Shown here: positions 31,525 through 40,931 of the stretch, piece after piece | How positions within the stretch are numbered: the first letter of the stretch is position 1 | Layout: every line of letters begins with the position of its first letter | NCBI GenBank assembly: GCA_002391675.1 | Contig: DGFM01000041.1 | Coordinates: 29,662-74,888 of the forward strand | Origin: Cloacimonetes bacterium UBA3900 | GTDB lineage: Bacteria; Cloacimonadota; Cloacimonadia; Cloacimonadales; Cloacimonadaceae | Reading direction: 5' to 3' | Length of the DNA: 45,227 nt | Position numbers and translations under genes: made by a program | The notes under the pieces: generated by a model | Seen by the model: only the letters and a program-made list of their open reading frames with translations | Databases searched by the model: none | Told to the model about the DNA's origin: nothing

Positions 31525-33863
31525 GAAAGATCAACCTAATACTGGCGCTGCTGCTGAGCATCGGCTTGCTCTTTGCTACAGTGGACAGCGTGGCTACAGA
31601 TGCAAAACCGGTGGCTGAAGAAACCGAATCTGTAACCGAAGAAACCATGGACAACGCCTTGCCTGAGTTGCCTGCAGAAGAGGTGCAGAGCGCATTTGCG
31701 GAGTTTGGCAAACTGATGCATTGGTTTATCGTGATCATTGTCCTGATCAGCATCTTCAGCATTATCCGCATCATGATAGTGAAGCGCCGCATCAAAAAAC
31801 AAGGCGGTCAAATCCCTCCCACAATGCCGCCTCGGGATCAGCAACAACAGCAACAACAACAGGATCCTCAGATGCCGCCGCATATGCCGATGCGTCCCAG
31901 AAGGCCCTTTGCGCCTTTTACCTGGCTGCTGCTGATCACGGCTCTGGTCTATTTTATCTTCACCTTTTGGGGTGGGGGCAGAGCCCGGATCAAAAACACC
32001 AGCTATTCGGAATTTACCGCCAATGTAAAGATGGGCAATGTCAAGAAGGCGGAGTTTACCGAGCGAGACATCTTTTACACCGATATCAACGATGGCAAAT
32101 TCCACACCGTGATGCCCTTTGCCAATCCCGCCCTGGTGGATAGCCTGGTGGAGCGCGGCGTGACGGTGGTGACCAACAAGCCCTCAAACTGGGGACGCGT
32201 GTTGGAACTGTTGCTGCCGCTGGTCTTGCTGGTCGCTTTCTGGATGTTCTTCCTGCGGGGCATGAATAGCCAAAATACCAAGGCCTTCAGCTTTGGCAAG
32301 AGCAAGGCACGCCTGCACGTACCCAGCAAGACCAATATCACCTTCAAAGACGTGGCCGGGGTGGATGAGGCCAAAGAGGAATTGCAGGAGATCGTGGAGT
32401 TTTTGAAGGAACCCAAAAAGTTTCAAAGACTGGGCGGGCGCATCCCACGGGGTGTGCTCCTGGTAGGACGTCCCGGAACAGGTAAAACCCTGCTGGCAAA
32501 GGCAGTCTCCGGCGAAGCGGGAGTACCCTTCTTCAGCATCAGTGGCTCCGACTTTGTGGAAATGTTTGTGGGAGTGGGAGCGGCACGAGTGCGAGACCTC
32601 TTTGACCAGGGCAAGAAACATAGCCCTTGTATCATCTTTATCGACGAAATAGACGCCGTGGGCAGACACAGAGGTACCGGACTGGGCGGCGGACATGACG
32701 AGCGAGAGCAGACCCTGAACCAGCTCTTGGTGGAAATGGACGGCTTTGAGCCCAACGAAGCGGTGATCATTATCGCAGCCACCAACAGACCGGATATCCT
32801 GGACCCCGCACTGCTCAGACCCGGACGCTTTGACCGCCAGGTAACGGTTGACTTGCCGGATATCAAAGGTAGAGTGGAGATACTCAAGGTCCACGCTGCC
32901 AAAGTTCCTCTGGCTGAGGATGTAAACCTGGAGCTGATTGCACGCGGCACACCCGGTTTCAGTGGAGCGGACCTGGCAAACATCGTGAATGAGGCGGCCC
33001 TGATCGCTGCCAGTGCCAATAAGAAAGAGATTGGCATGGTGGACTTTGAGGAAGCCAAGGATAAGCTGGTTTTGGGCAAGGAAAAGCGTTCCCGCGTCAT
33101 TCCTGATGATGATAAAAAGCTCACCGCCTATCATGAGATTGGGCACGTGCTGGCCAGCATCTTCCAACCCAAGACGGAGCCGGTGCACAAGGTGTCTATC
33201 ATCCCCAGAGGTTTTGCTCTGGGTGCAACGCACTTTTTGCAGACGGATAGGACGGGATATTCCCGCAGCTATCTGGAGCAGTTGATGGTGGAGCTTTTGG
33301 GTGGCAGAGCGGCGGAAGAGGTTGTCTTTGGCGAGCTTACCACCGGCGCAGGCAACGATCTGGAAAGAGTGAGCGAGATCGCCAAGAAGATGGTCTGCAG
33401 CTGGGGCATGAGCGAAAAGGTCGGGCCCATGACCATCGGACGCGACCAGGGCGAAGTTTTCCTTGGCAGAGAGCTGGTTTCCAGAGATATCTATAGCAAC
33501 GAAACCGCCAAGCTGGTGGATGAAGAGATACGCAGCTTCATCAATAATGCGCATCAAGAGGCGGTCAAGATCATGAACGATCACCGGGATCTGCTGGATT
33601 TGATGAGCAAGGAACTCTTTGAGAAAGAGACCCTGGGCACAGACGATATCTTCAGGCTGATCCTGGATAATATAGACGAGGAACACAAACCCCTGGTACA
33701 GGCCAAGTATGACAAAGCCAAGGAATTGCGCTTTGAGCACAGCGAGTCTGTACAGGCGGACGGTGAACCGGCGGATTTGCAATACGAAACAGAAGCAGGG
33801 GATCATCCCGAACCGCCCTCAGTGGAACTGGACAACGAAACAAAGGAAGAAACAGATGACTAA
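31521..33863 (+). CDS. ftsH: ATP-dependent zinc metalloprotease FtsH
   Basis: The 780-aa membrane-bound AAA+ protease is longer than the usual ~610-650 aa. A signal-like hydrophobic start (5-20), an acidic stretch and an extra membrane segment (about 66-88) precede a Gln/Pro/Met-rich linker. The standard FtsH layout then follows: membrane segment at about 132-151, extracytoplasmic domain, and a second segment at about 228-246. Walker A reads GRPGTGKT (about 316-323) rather than the common GPPGTGKT. Walker B is FIDEID, and the second region of homology is NRPDILDPALLRPGRFD. The zinc site is HEIGH (538-542), with the third ligand in TGAGNDLERV. It degrades membrane and some soluble proteins. 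It overlaps hpt by 4 nt and hslV by 8 nt, placing two ATP-dependent proteases in one operon. Confidence 0.95.
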   Translation: MRKINLILALLLSIGLLFATVDSVATDAKPVAEETESVTEETMDNALPELPAEEVQSAFAEFGKLMHWFIVIIVLISIFSIIRIMIVKRRIKKQGGQIPPTMPPRDQQQQQQQQDPQMPPHMPMRPRRPFAPFTWLLLITALVYFIFTFWGGGRARIKNTSYSEFTANVKMGNVKKAEFTERDIFYTDINDGKFHTVMPFANPALVDSLVERGVTVVTNKPSNWGRVLELLLPLVLLVAFWMFFLRGMNSQNTKAFSFGKSKARLHVPSKTNITFKDVAGVDEAKEELQEIVEFLKEPKKFQRLGGRIPRGVLLVGRPGTGKTLLAKAVSGEAGVPFFSISGSDFVEMFVGVGAARVRDLFDQGKKHSPCIIFIDEIDAVGRHRGTGLGGGHDEREQTLNQLLVEMDGFEPNEAVIIIAATNRPDILDPALLRPGRFDRQVTVDLPDIKGRVEILKVHAAKVPLAEDVNLELIARGTPGFSGADLANIVNEAALIAASANKKEIGMVDFEEAKDKLVLGKEKRSRVIPDDDKKLTAYHEIGHVLASIFQPKTEPVHKVSIIPRGFALGATHFLQTDRTGYSRSYLEQLMVELLGGRAAEEVVFGELTTGAGNDLERVSEIAKKMVCSWGMSEKVGPMTIGRDQGEVFLGRELVSRDIYSNETAKLVDEEIRSFINNAHQEAVKIMNDHRDLLDLMSKELFEKETLGTDDIFRLILDNIDEEHKPLVQAKYDKAKELRFEHSESVQADGEPADLQYETEAGDHPEPPSVELDNETKEETDD

Positions 33864-34389
33864 TTGGCAAGGAACTACGATCCTGGGCATTCATAGAAAT
33901 GGTCACACGGCGCTCTGTGGAGACGGACAGGTCACCATGGGCAACGCAGTGGTCAAGAGCAAAGCGGTCAAGATCCGGCGCATCTTTGATGGCAAGGTGA
34001 TCATTGGCTTTGCAGGTGCCACGGCGGATGCGTTTACGCTGTTTGAGAAGTTTGAAGCCAAGCTGAAGGAAAACAAAGGCAATCTGCGCAGAGCGGCGGT
34101 GGAACTGGCCAAAGAATGGCGCAGCGACAAGTATCTGAGACGCCTGGAGGCTATGTTGATCGCCGGAGATACCACGGGCTTGCTGGTCATCAGCGGCATG
34201 GGCGATGTCTTGGAGCCGGATGATGGCCTGGCGGCTATCGGCTCGGGAGGCAACTTTGCACTCAGCGCCGCCAAAGCTTTGCTGAGACATAGCGAGCTTT
34301 CAAACCTGGAGGTGGTCACCGAAGCGGTGCGCATCGCCTCAGAGGTTTGTATCTATACAAACAACAATTTAGTGAGTGAAGAAATATGA
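33856..34389 (+). CDS. hslV: ATP-dependent protease subunit HslV
   Basis: The chosen ATG at 33856 overlaps the ftsH end by 8 nt and gives 177 aa, the family length. The longer upstream frame lies inside ftsH and is rejected. The mature enzyme should begin at Thr7 (MTNWQG|TTILGI), the N-terminal nucleophile, implying removal of a six-residue leader as in some other HslV proteins. Family patterns follow: GDGQVTMGNAVVKSKAVKIR, GFAGATADAFTLFEKFEAKL, AAVELAKEWRSDKYLRRLEA, AIGSGGNFALSAAKALL, ICIYTN-like VCIYTNNN. HslV forms a double hexamer that degrades substrates unfolded by HslU, encoded next with a 4-nt overlap. Confidence 0.95.
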   Translation: MTNWQGTTILGIHRNGHTALCGDGQVTMGNAVVKSKAVKIRRIFDGKVIIGFAGATADAFTLFEKFEAKLKENKGNLRRAAVELAKEWRSDKYLRRLEAMLIAGDTTGLLVISGMGDVLEPDDGLAAIGSGGNFALSAAKALLRHSELSNLEVVTEAVRIASEVCIYTNNNLVSEEI

Positions 34390-35747
34390 GTACAAACAAT
34401 AGAAAACTGACGCCCAAAAAGATAGTGGCAGAACTGAACAAGTATATCGTGGGTCAGAATGCGGCCAAGCGCAGTGTGGCAATTGCGCTGCGTAACCGTT
34501 GGCGCAGGCAACAGATCAAAGACGAGCTCCAGGATGAGATCATGCCCAACAATATCATCATGGTGGGCCCCACCGGAGTGGGTAAGACGGAGATAGCCAG
34601 GCGCCTCTCCCGGCTGGTGGATGCACCCTTCATCAAGGTGGAAGCCAGCAAGTTTACCGAAGTGGGCTATGTGGGCAGAGATGTGGAATCCATGGTGCGG
34701 GAGCTGATGAACAGCGCCTTCAACCAGACGCGTACGCGCATGATGGATAAGGTCTACAACAAGGTGTACAACCTCGCTTTATCCAGGGTGTTGGACGCTC
34801 TGGTGCCCGAACCCAAGTACAATGAAATAATCCAGAGTGATGATTATGAGGACAGGTATTTCCGCACCAAAGAGAAGATAAGAAAACAGCTTGAGAGCGG
34901 GAAGCTGGACGATAGACAGGTGGAAATCCCCGAAGCGCCCTTCCTGGGAGGTTCTTTGGAATTTCTGATACCGCCGGGATCGGGTATTCAAGAAGTGGAC
35001 TTCGCTGAAATAATGTCGCAGATCCTTCCCAGCTCCATGGACGATCGGAAGCGCATGAAGATGAGCGTCAAGGACGCCATCAAGTATTATGTGGAAACGG
35101 AGTCAAACCGCATGGTGAGCAGGGAAAAGATCATCGAAGCGGCACGTGAAGCGGTGCAAAACAATGGCATCATCTTCATCGATGAGATAGATAAGATCGT
35201 CTCCAAAGATAGACAGGGGCAGGTCGACGTCTCACGCAGCGGCGTGCAACGTGACCTTTTGCCCATCGTGGAAGGCAGCGTGGTTCCCACCAAATACGGC
35301 CCCATTGATACTTCGCACATCCTCTTCATCTCAGCCGGCGCTTTCCACACGGTCAAGCCCTCAGATTTGATTCCGGAATTGCAGGGACGCTTCCCCATCC
35401 GCGTGGAGCTGCAAAGCCTCACTCAGGCAGATTTTGAGCGCATCTTAGTGGAGCCGGAAAACTCGCTGGTCAAGCAGTATCAAGCCCTGTTTGCTGCAGA
35501 TAAATGCCAGCTTACCTTTCAGAAAAAAGCCATTGCCGAGATCGCCAAATACGCCGCCCTCGCAAATGAAAAGATGGAAGATATTGGCGCCAGACGCCTG
35601 CATACCATCATGAACACACTCTTGGACGATTATCTCTTCGAGATGCCCAGCCCCAAGCTCAAGGAAGTGAAGGTCACTCCCGCGATGGTGAGAGAAAAGG
35701 TGGCTGCGGTGATCGAAAGCGAAGACCTGGCACGCTTCATACTCTAA
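34386..35747 (+). CDS. hslU: ATP-dependent protease ATPase subunit HslU
   Basis: This 453-aa AAA+ unfoldase pairs with HslV. Walker A GPTGVGKT is at residues 61-68 and Walker B IIFIDEIDKI at about 259-268. The start LTPKKIVAELNKYIVGQ and the substrate-gripping GYVGRDVESMVREL loop are typical. An inserted I domain spans about 110-235. The C-terminus ends ...EDLARFIL, the short hydrophobic tail that docks into HslV. ATGA overlap with hslV. The following gene starts 3 nt after the stop. Confidence 0.97.
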   Translation: MSTNNRKLTPKKIVAELNKYIVGQNAAKRSVAIALRNRWRRQQIKDELQDEIMPNNIIMVGPTGVGKTEIARRLSRLVDAPFIKVEASKFTEVGYVGRDVESMVRELMNSAFNQTRTRMMDKVYNKVYNLALSRVLDALVPEPKYNEIIQSDDYEDRYFRTKEKIRKQLESGKLDDRQVEIPEAPFLGGSLEFLIPPGSGIQEVDFAEIMSQILPSSMDDRKRMKMSVKDAIKYYVETESNRMVSREKIIEAAREAVQNNGIIFIDEIDKIVSKDRQGQVDVSRSGVQRDLLPIVEGSVVPTKYGPIDTSHILFISAGAFHTVKPSDLIPELQGRFPIRVELQSLTQADFERILVEPENSLVKQYQALFAADKCQLTFQKKAIAEIAKYAALANEKMEDIGARRLHTIMNTLLDDYLFEMPSPKLKEVKVTPAMVREKVAAVIESEDLARFIL

Positions 35748-35750
35748 GGC

Positions 35751-36437
35751 ATGAAAAACTACTTTTACCTCGGGAAAAAGGAGCCGGAATACAGGCAGCT
35801 GCTCTCGCAGAGCTGTATCCGCATTGAGGATAAGGTGATCCCGCTTTCCCGGGTAGTGAGCGCAGAACAGGTGCATGGCAGCCATATACACATCTGCACC
35901 AAAGACGATTCCGGTGCCGGCTTTGGAGATAAAGCCAAGATCGCAGCCGCGGATGGCTTGATCACGCAAGTCCCGCATCAATACCTCATGATCCGCACCG
36001 CAGATTGTGCGCCCGTGTTGATGATGGACAAGCGGCACAGAGCGGTGGCGGCGGTACATTCCGGACGTGAAGGCACGCGGCAAAACATCGTGCGTAAAGC
36101 CATTGATATGCTACAGCAGCACTTCGGCATCCTGCCGCAGGACCTCTGCGTGTGGGTGGGAGCCTGCATTTGCGCCGAACACTATCAGGTCAGCCCCGAG
36201 CTCTATGAGGAGTTTATCACCTCCATGCAAGAGCAGGGACTGCATCCAAAGCTGAATAAAGACAATCAGTTGGACATCCGCTTAGCCGTGTTTCAGCAGC
36301 TGCTCAGCGCCGGCGTGGCTTTTAGAGATATAGATCAAGACATGAATTGTACCCATGAAGACCATGGCTACCATTCCTTCCGCAGAGACGGCGGCAACCT
36401 GCGGCAAATCAATTTAGTGGGAATAGAGCATGAATGA
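35751..36437 (+). CDS. pgeF: Polyphenol-oxidase-like / purine nucleoside phosphorylase YfiH family protein
   Basis: The 228-aa protein belongs to the CNF1/YfiH (PgeF, 'laccase domain') family. All three zinc ligands are visible: His42 (EQVHGSHIH), Cys86 (TADCAPVL) and His103 (VHSGREGTR). The usual HAGWRG is altered to HSGREG. The C-terminal motif CTHEDHGYHSFRRDGG matches the family. Members hydrolyse or phosphorylyse purine nucleosides or remove wrongly incorporated L-Ser from peptidoglycan precursors. Which of these applies here cannot be decided. It lies 3 nt after hslU and overlaps the next gene by 8 nt. Confidence 0.85.
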   Translation: MKNYFYLGKKEPEYRQLLSQSCIRIEDKVIPLSRVVSAEQVHGSHIHICTKDDSGAGFGDKAKIAAADGLITQVPHQYLMIRTADCAPVLMMDKRHRAVAAVHSGREGTRQNIVRKAIDMLQQHFGILPQDLCVWVGACICAEHYQVSPELYEEFITSMQEQGLHPKLNKDNQLDIRLAVFQQLLSAGVAFRDIDQDMNCTHEDHGYHSFRRDGGNLRQINLVGIEHE

Positions 36438-37713
36438 CACTTTTACAAACAAACAGGGAAACCTGATCCTTGAAATAAGCGAAGACAAGCTCTCCGCTTG
36501 GCTGATCATCAAGAAAACGGGTAGACTTATCGACGAACAGGATATCCTGGACCTCATCGACGCAGCAGGCATCAAATATGGCTTTGAGGGCGCCCTGCGC
36601 TACACCCGCAAGCACAATCTGGTGCGAGAATTTGACCTCAAATTCCCCATCGCCATGTGCAAAGCCACGTCTATCCATCAGACCATCAACCACTATTTTG
36701 ATGTGGAGGAAGCCAAAGATTTTAGCGCACATTTAGACCCGCTGCGCATCTCACGGCTCTCCTGCCTGGAAGCGGGAACCGTCTTGGCAGATTTCAGCGA
36801 CAACATCTTCGAGCGTGAAGGCAGCATCTACAACGTGCTGGGCGAGATGATCAGCTTTGATCCCAAACAGTTAGAAGGTGACAAAAGCCTGGCCGGCGAG
36901 AACGTGGTCTTTGATGCTGAAAAAGGACGCTTCACCAGCACCAAAGCCGGCTACGTCAGCATAGATGACGATGGCCGCATGCATGTCGTAGACGAACTCT
37001 ACTTCAGCGGCGATCTTAGCGGAGTGAAAGACCTGCGTCTGCCCGTAAACCTCAGCGTGGATGGGAACGTGGAAGACAGCTCCCTTTGGGTGGGCGGCAA
37101 CCTGCTGGTAACAGGCCGCATCAGCCAAAGCCAAGTCTATTGTGGGGGAGACCTGCAGGTAAAGCAGGAGATCGAGGACTGCCGCAAACCCGGTATGGAA
37201 GTATTGGGCTCGGTGGAATGCAGCCGCATCCAGGGCACACGCCTGCTGTGTAAAGGCGAGCTGACTTGCGGCGGCATAGACCAATGTGAGATTGTGGGCG
37301 AGCTGGGCGTGCGCGTCTACGACGAGGGAGGCATCAGCAACAGCAACGTTCAGAGCATCAACCGCATCCAAGCCGGCTTTGTGGGGCAACCGGATGCCAA
37401 AAACTTCACCCAGCTGGAGATCACCATCAGCCCCTTCCACAAGACTCTGCTCATGCAGCTCACCAAGGATTTGGTGCACGCCAAGCAGGAGGGAGCCTTG
37501 CAGCAAGCGGAAGAGATTGCCGCCAAGATAAGCAAGATCGAGGTGGAGCTGGACAGGGAGCTGGAGCACTTCCTCACAGATGAATCCAGGCAGCCCGCCC
37601 AGGTGCTGATCAGCGGAGAGATACAGCCGGAGCTCAAGGTGAGAATTTTGAAGCACAGCTATGAGATACAGCAAGCCCAGAGCGGCTTATACATTGAAGA
37701 AAAGAACGAATAA
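36430..37713 (+). CDS. FapA/DUF342 family protein
   Basis: The 427-aa protein has the FapA (DUF342) layout: an N-terminal region with LIIKKTGRLIDEQDILDLID and a central right-handed beta-helix at about 170-310. The beta-helix contains repeated V/L-x-G-x-V turns such as DLSGVKDLRLPVNLSVDGNV, SSLWVGGNLLVTG, VYCGGDLQVK and LLCKGELTCGG. An antiparallel coiled coil follows at about 320-380 (LMQLTKDLVHAKQEG...KISKIEVELDRELE). Family members are soluble and often linked to polymer- or envelope-associated functions, but no reaction is established. There is no signal peptide. The 8-nt overlap with the previous gene and the 10-nt gap to the next put it in the operon. Confidence 0.8.
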   Translation: MNDTFTNKQGNLILEISEDKLSAWLIIKKTGRLIDEQDILDLIDAAGIKYGFEGALRYTRKHNLVREFDLKFPIAMCKATSIHQTINHYFDVEEAKDFSAHLDPLRISRLSCLEAGTVLADFSDNIFEREGSIYNVLGEMISFDPKQLEGDKSLAGENVVFDAEKGRFTSTKAGYVSIDDDGRMHVVDELYFSGDLSGVKDLRLPVNLSVDGNVEDSSLWVGGNLLVTGRISQSQVYCGGDLQVKQEIEDCRKPGMEVLGSVECSRIQGTRLLCKGELTCGGIDQCEIVGELGVRVYDEGGISNSNVQSINRIQAGFVGQPDAKNFTQLEITISPFHKTLLMQLTKDLVHAKQEGALQQAEEIAAKISKIEVELDRELEHFLTDESRQPAQVLISGEIQPELKVRILKHSYEIQQAQSGLYIEEKNE

Positions 37714-37723
37714 GGAACAATAG

Positions 37724-40700
37724 ATGAGAAAGACAGCTTTTATAGCTCTTGCAGCATTTCTGTGTATGGCAAGCCTCTTGCAGGCGGCCAAGCCCCTGTT
37801 TGCCAGAGATCCCAGCATCTCTCCCGATGGCAGGCAGGTGTGTTTTGTGTTTGATGATGACCTGTGGATTGTGGATTTTGACGGTGGCGATGCACGCAGG
37901 CTCACCGCTACCGAGGCCGCTGAATGGGGGCCGCAGTGGTCTTATGATGGCAAGTGGATTGCCTTCAACTCCAATCGCGGCGGTGTCGTATACCCTTACC
38001 TGATCTCGCCTCAAGGTGGCGAAGCCAAAGCCATCATTTCAGAAGCTTACAGCGTGGTGGAATGGTTTAAGGATTCGGATGCCCTGCTGGTTACCAAATA
38101 CAATCCCCGCTTTGGCTCGGGTTTCTACAAGATGCCGCTGGATGGCAGCCGTCCGACTCTGATCGCAGAGGTGGGGGAAAGGTTTGCCACGCTTTCGCCG
38201 GACAATAAATCCATCGTTTTCAACCGTTACGGCTATCCCTATCGTGAGGCCTACACCGGCTCTATGAGCGGCAACCTCTGGAAGATAGACATTGCCACCA
38301 AGGAATATACGCAGCTCACGGATGGGAAGTACAGCTATCGCTATCCGCGCTTTTCGCACAGCACCGGAGCGCTGTTCTATTGCCAGTCCGATGGCGAGAG
38401 ATTCCAGGTCTTCAAGACCAAAAACCTCAAGTTCAAATCGCCAAAGCAGCTCAGCCAGCTCGATAAGTGGTCTGCCCGTGACATCAGCGTGGCCAAAGAC
38501 AACGAGCGCGTGGTCTTTGAGCACTTTGACGAGCTATATAAATACGATCCCGCAGCACCGAAGGGAGAGCAGGTCAAGCTGCTGGACGTCAATATCCCCG
38601 AAGATATGTGGCAGGATAACTCCCGCTTTGACCAGGCACGCAACGATATCTCCAGGATAACTGTTTCAGAAAACCAGAAGCTGATGGCTTTTGAATATAA
38701 ATACGATGCCTTCCTGCGTCCGGTGAAGGGCGGCGAGCCCAAGCGCATCACCTTCGATCAGAGCGGCATCAGCAATTTTGTCTTTATGGAAGACGACCGC
38801 ACCCTGATGATCCAAAAGCTGTATCGGGGCAAGGAAAAGCTTTTTACCACCAGCATCGATGACCCCACCAATCTCACCAAGGTGAAGTGGTTTGGCTCGG
38901 ACAGCCTCAATGTGAACAGGTTTTACCTTGATATGAGCGGGAAGTGGGTGCTATATTACGATGGAGCGGTGATGAGCTCGCAGGTGGCGATCGCTGATAG
39001 CGGTTTTACCAACCTCAGGCCCATAAACGCACCCTGGCCGATGGTCTCAAATCTTGCCATCAATGACAGCCGGGATTTTGCCGCTTATGCAGTCGTGCGC
39101 CCGGATTATGTCTATGAGCTGTACGTCTATGATTTTGCCACGCAGGCACATACCAAGCTGATGAACATGGATGGCTATGTCTCCAATATAGGTTGGACGC
39201 CGGACAATCACTCCCTGCTCCTCTCCAAGGGAGGCGAGATCTACAGGCTGGATCTGGTTCCCCGAGACCAATTTGAGTATGACGAGGACTTTTGGGCGGA
39301 TGCTTTGGCGCTTGATGCAGAGCCGGAAGAGCAAGAAGAAGAGCCTCAAGAAGAGCCCGAGCCACCCATCGAGGAATCACAGGCAGAAGCACCGATAGAA
39401 GAAACGCCCACGGAAGAACCGGAAGTGATAGAAGAGATTGAACCGCACGAGCCTGAAGAGCCGGAAAAGCCCACCCTGGAGATCTATTGGCCGGGGCTCA
39501 AACAGCGTCTGGTTCGCATCCTCAAGGATAGCGAAGCCTATCTCTATCTGTATCGTATGGAAGGTGACAATAAGTTCTACTATTTTAGCAACGGCAGCCG
39601 CTTCAATAAAAACTTCATCCTCAAGAGTGCCACCATCTATGGTAAAGACAGCAAAACCGAGCTGGATTTTGGCTTCAGATCCTTTAACGTGGTGCATAGT
39701 AGCGGCGTATATTACTACATCTCCAATGGCACCCTCTATAGCTGTGCCATCGGCGCTGCTCCCAAGGAGATACCCGTGGATATCGACTACGAGTGGGATG
39801 AAGCCACGCTCAATACCAGAGTCTTTGAAGAAGTCTGGGGCGTGTTTGGCGAGAACTTTTACGATCCCGGTATGCACGGAAAGGACTGGCAGGCGATGTA
39901 TGACCTCTACCTGCCCTACGCTCAGCAAGCTCGCAATGTTTCCGATCTGGCCACCGTGGTGGACGAAATGATAGGTGATGTAAACGCTTCTCACACCGGT
40001 TTCTACCCACGCCGTGAACCTGAGCAAGGCCGCTACAATCAGACCACCTATCTGGGCCTGGAATTTGACCTGGCAAACAGGCTGGATAAGGGCCTCAAGG
40101 TCTCCTTCGTCTACCCTCACACCCGCCTGGATCATTATTACAAGCTGCAAGTGGGCGACCTGCTCACGCATATAGACGGCCACGAGATCACCGCCCACAC
40201 CCCCGTGGATTCGCTCCTGATGAACAAAGTGGGCAAGCGCATCTACCTCAAGCTGCAGCGTGATGGCGAGGAGATCGAGGCAGACATCAACGGCCTTTCC
40301 TGGAGCGAAATCAGAAAGCTGGGCTACGAACACAAGATAGCCAAAAGACGTCAAATGGTGGATGAACTCACCGATTCTCAAGTGGGCTACATCCACATCC
40401 CCGCCATGGGCACAGAAAACTATGACCAGTTTACCAAAGAGCTCTATACGGATAATGTGGATAAAAAAGCGCTCATCATCGACGTGAGAGGCAATGTGGG
40501 CGGCCGCATTCATGACCAGCTGATCAGCATCCTGATCAAAAAGCACTACGCCTACACCACCAGCCGCCGCAGAACCTATCAGCCCAGGCCCGAACCCTAT
40601 AGCGCTTGGGACAAACCCAGCATCGTGCTGGTAGACGAGCATTCCTTCTCTGATGGCGAGATCTTCCCCATAGTCTATCAACAGCTAAAGCTTGGAAAAG

Positions 40701-40930
40701 TAGTCGGTTATCCCTCCAGCGGCGCAGTGATCGGCACTTGGGAATACAGCCTTGTGGATGGCTCGTCCATGCGCCTCCCCGGTTCCGGCTGGTACAAGAT
40801 GGATGGAACCAATATGGAAGGCACGGGCGCCATGCCGGATATCATCATCCAACACACACCCAACGATACCATCGCCGACCGCGATCCCCAATTGCAGCGA
40901 GCCATCGAGGAGATACTCAAAGAGATTTAA
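37724..40930 (+). CDS. Tricorn-like S41 family secreted protease
   Basis: The 1068-aa protein has a signal peptide (MRKTAFIALAAFLCMASLLQA) and a PD40/WD40-like beta-propeller region (about 25-510; PSISPDGRQVCFVFDDDLWIVD, WGPQWSYDGKWIAFNSNR). A very acidic Glu/Pro hinge follows at about 531-585, then a second beta-rich part, a PDZ-like domain (about 776-860) and an S41 peptidase domain. By comparison with tricorn protease, His757 (GDVNASHTG) and Ser976 (SFSDGE) are the likely catalytic pair. The GTGAMPDI region near the end takes the place of the Glu-containing motif. It probably trims peptides or damaged proteins in the periplasm or outside the cell. The acidic hinge is longer than expected. 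One nt separates it from the TPR gene. Confidence 0.88.
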   Translation: MRKTAFIALAAFLCMASLLQAAKPLFARDPSISPDGRQVCFVFDDDLWIVDFDGGDARRLTATEAAEWGPQWSYDGKWIAFNSNRGGVVYPYLISPQGGEAKAIISEAYSVVEWFKDSDALLVTKYNPRFGSGFYKMPLDGSRPTLIAEVGERFATLSPDNKSIVFNRYGYPYREAYTGSMSGNLWKIDIATKEYTQLTDGKYSYRYPRFSHSTGALFYCQSDGERFQVFKTKNLKFKSPKQLSQLDKWSARDISVAKDNERVVFEHFDELYKYDPAAPKGEQVKLLDVNIPEDMWQDNSRFDQARNDISRITVSENQKLMAFEYKYDAFLRPVKGGEPKRITFDQSGISNFVFMEDDRTLMIQKLYRGKEKLFTTSIDDPTNLTKVKWFGSDSLNVNRFYLDMSGKWVLYYDGAVMSSQVAIADSGFTNLRPINAPWPMVSNLAINDSRDFAAYAVVRPDYVYELYVYDFATQAHTKLMNMDGYVSNIGWTPDNHSLLLSKGGEIYRLDLVPRDQFEYDEDFWADALALDAEPEEQEEEPQEEPEPPIEESQAEAPIEETPTEEPEVIEEIEPHEPEEPEKPTLEIYWPGLKQRLVRILKDSEAYLYLYRMEGDNKFYYFSNGSRFNKNFILKSATIYGKDSKTELDFGFRSFNVVHSSGVYYYISNGTLYSCAIGAAPKEIPVDIDYEWDEATLNTRVFEEVWGVFGENFYDPGMHGKDWQAMYDLYLPYAQQARNVSDLATVVDEMIGDVNASHTGFYPRREPEQGRYNQTTYLGLEFDLANRLDKGLKVSFVYPHTRLDHYYKLQVGDLLTHIDGHEITAHTPVDSLLMNKVGKRIYLKLQRDGEEIEADINGLSWSEIRKLGYEHKIAKRRQMVDELTDSQVGYIHIPAMGTENYDQFTKELYTDNVDKKALIIDVRGNVGGRIHDQLISILIKKHYAYTTSRRRTYQPRPEPYSAWDKPSIVLVDEHSFSDGEIFPIVYQQLKLGKVVGYPSSGAVIGTWEYSLVDGSSMRLPGSGWYKMDGTNMEGTGAMPDIIIQHTPNDTIADRDPQLQRAIEEILKEI

Positions 40931-40931
40931 G

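Noticed and set aside
32184..33806. Long open frame on the minus strand opposite ftsH, and similar frames opposite the secreted-protein and S41 genes (e.g. 26814-28325, 6887-8155, 39377-40681)
   Set aside because: The plus-strand proteins are clear family members or have signal peptides and repeats. The minus-strand translations have no recognisable motifs or ribosome sites and look like shadows of G+C-biased codons.
33709..33855. Earlier in-frame start for hslV
   Set aside because: It would add 49 residues overlapping ftsH. The proteasome-like nucleophile must be near the N-terminus, which fits ATG 33856.
40752..40931. Earlier start for the TPR gene
   Set aside because: The extra 60 residues overlap the protease C-terminus in another frame and contain no TPR pattern. 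ATG 40932 follows the stop by 1 nt.
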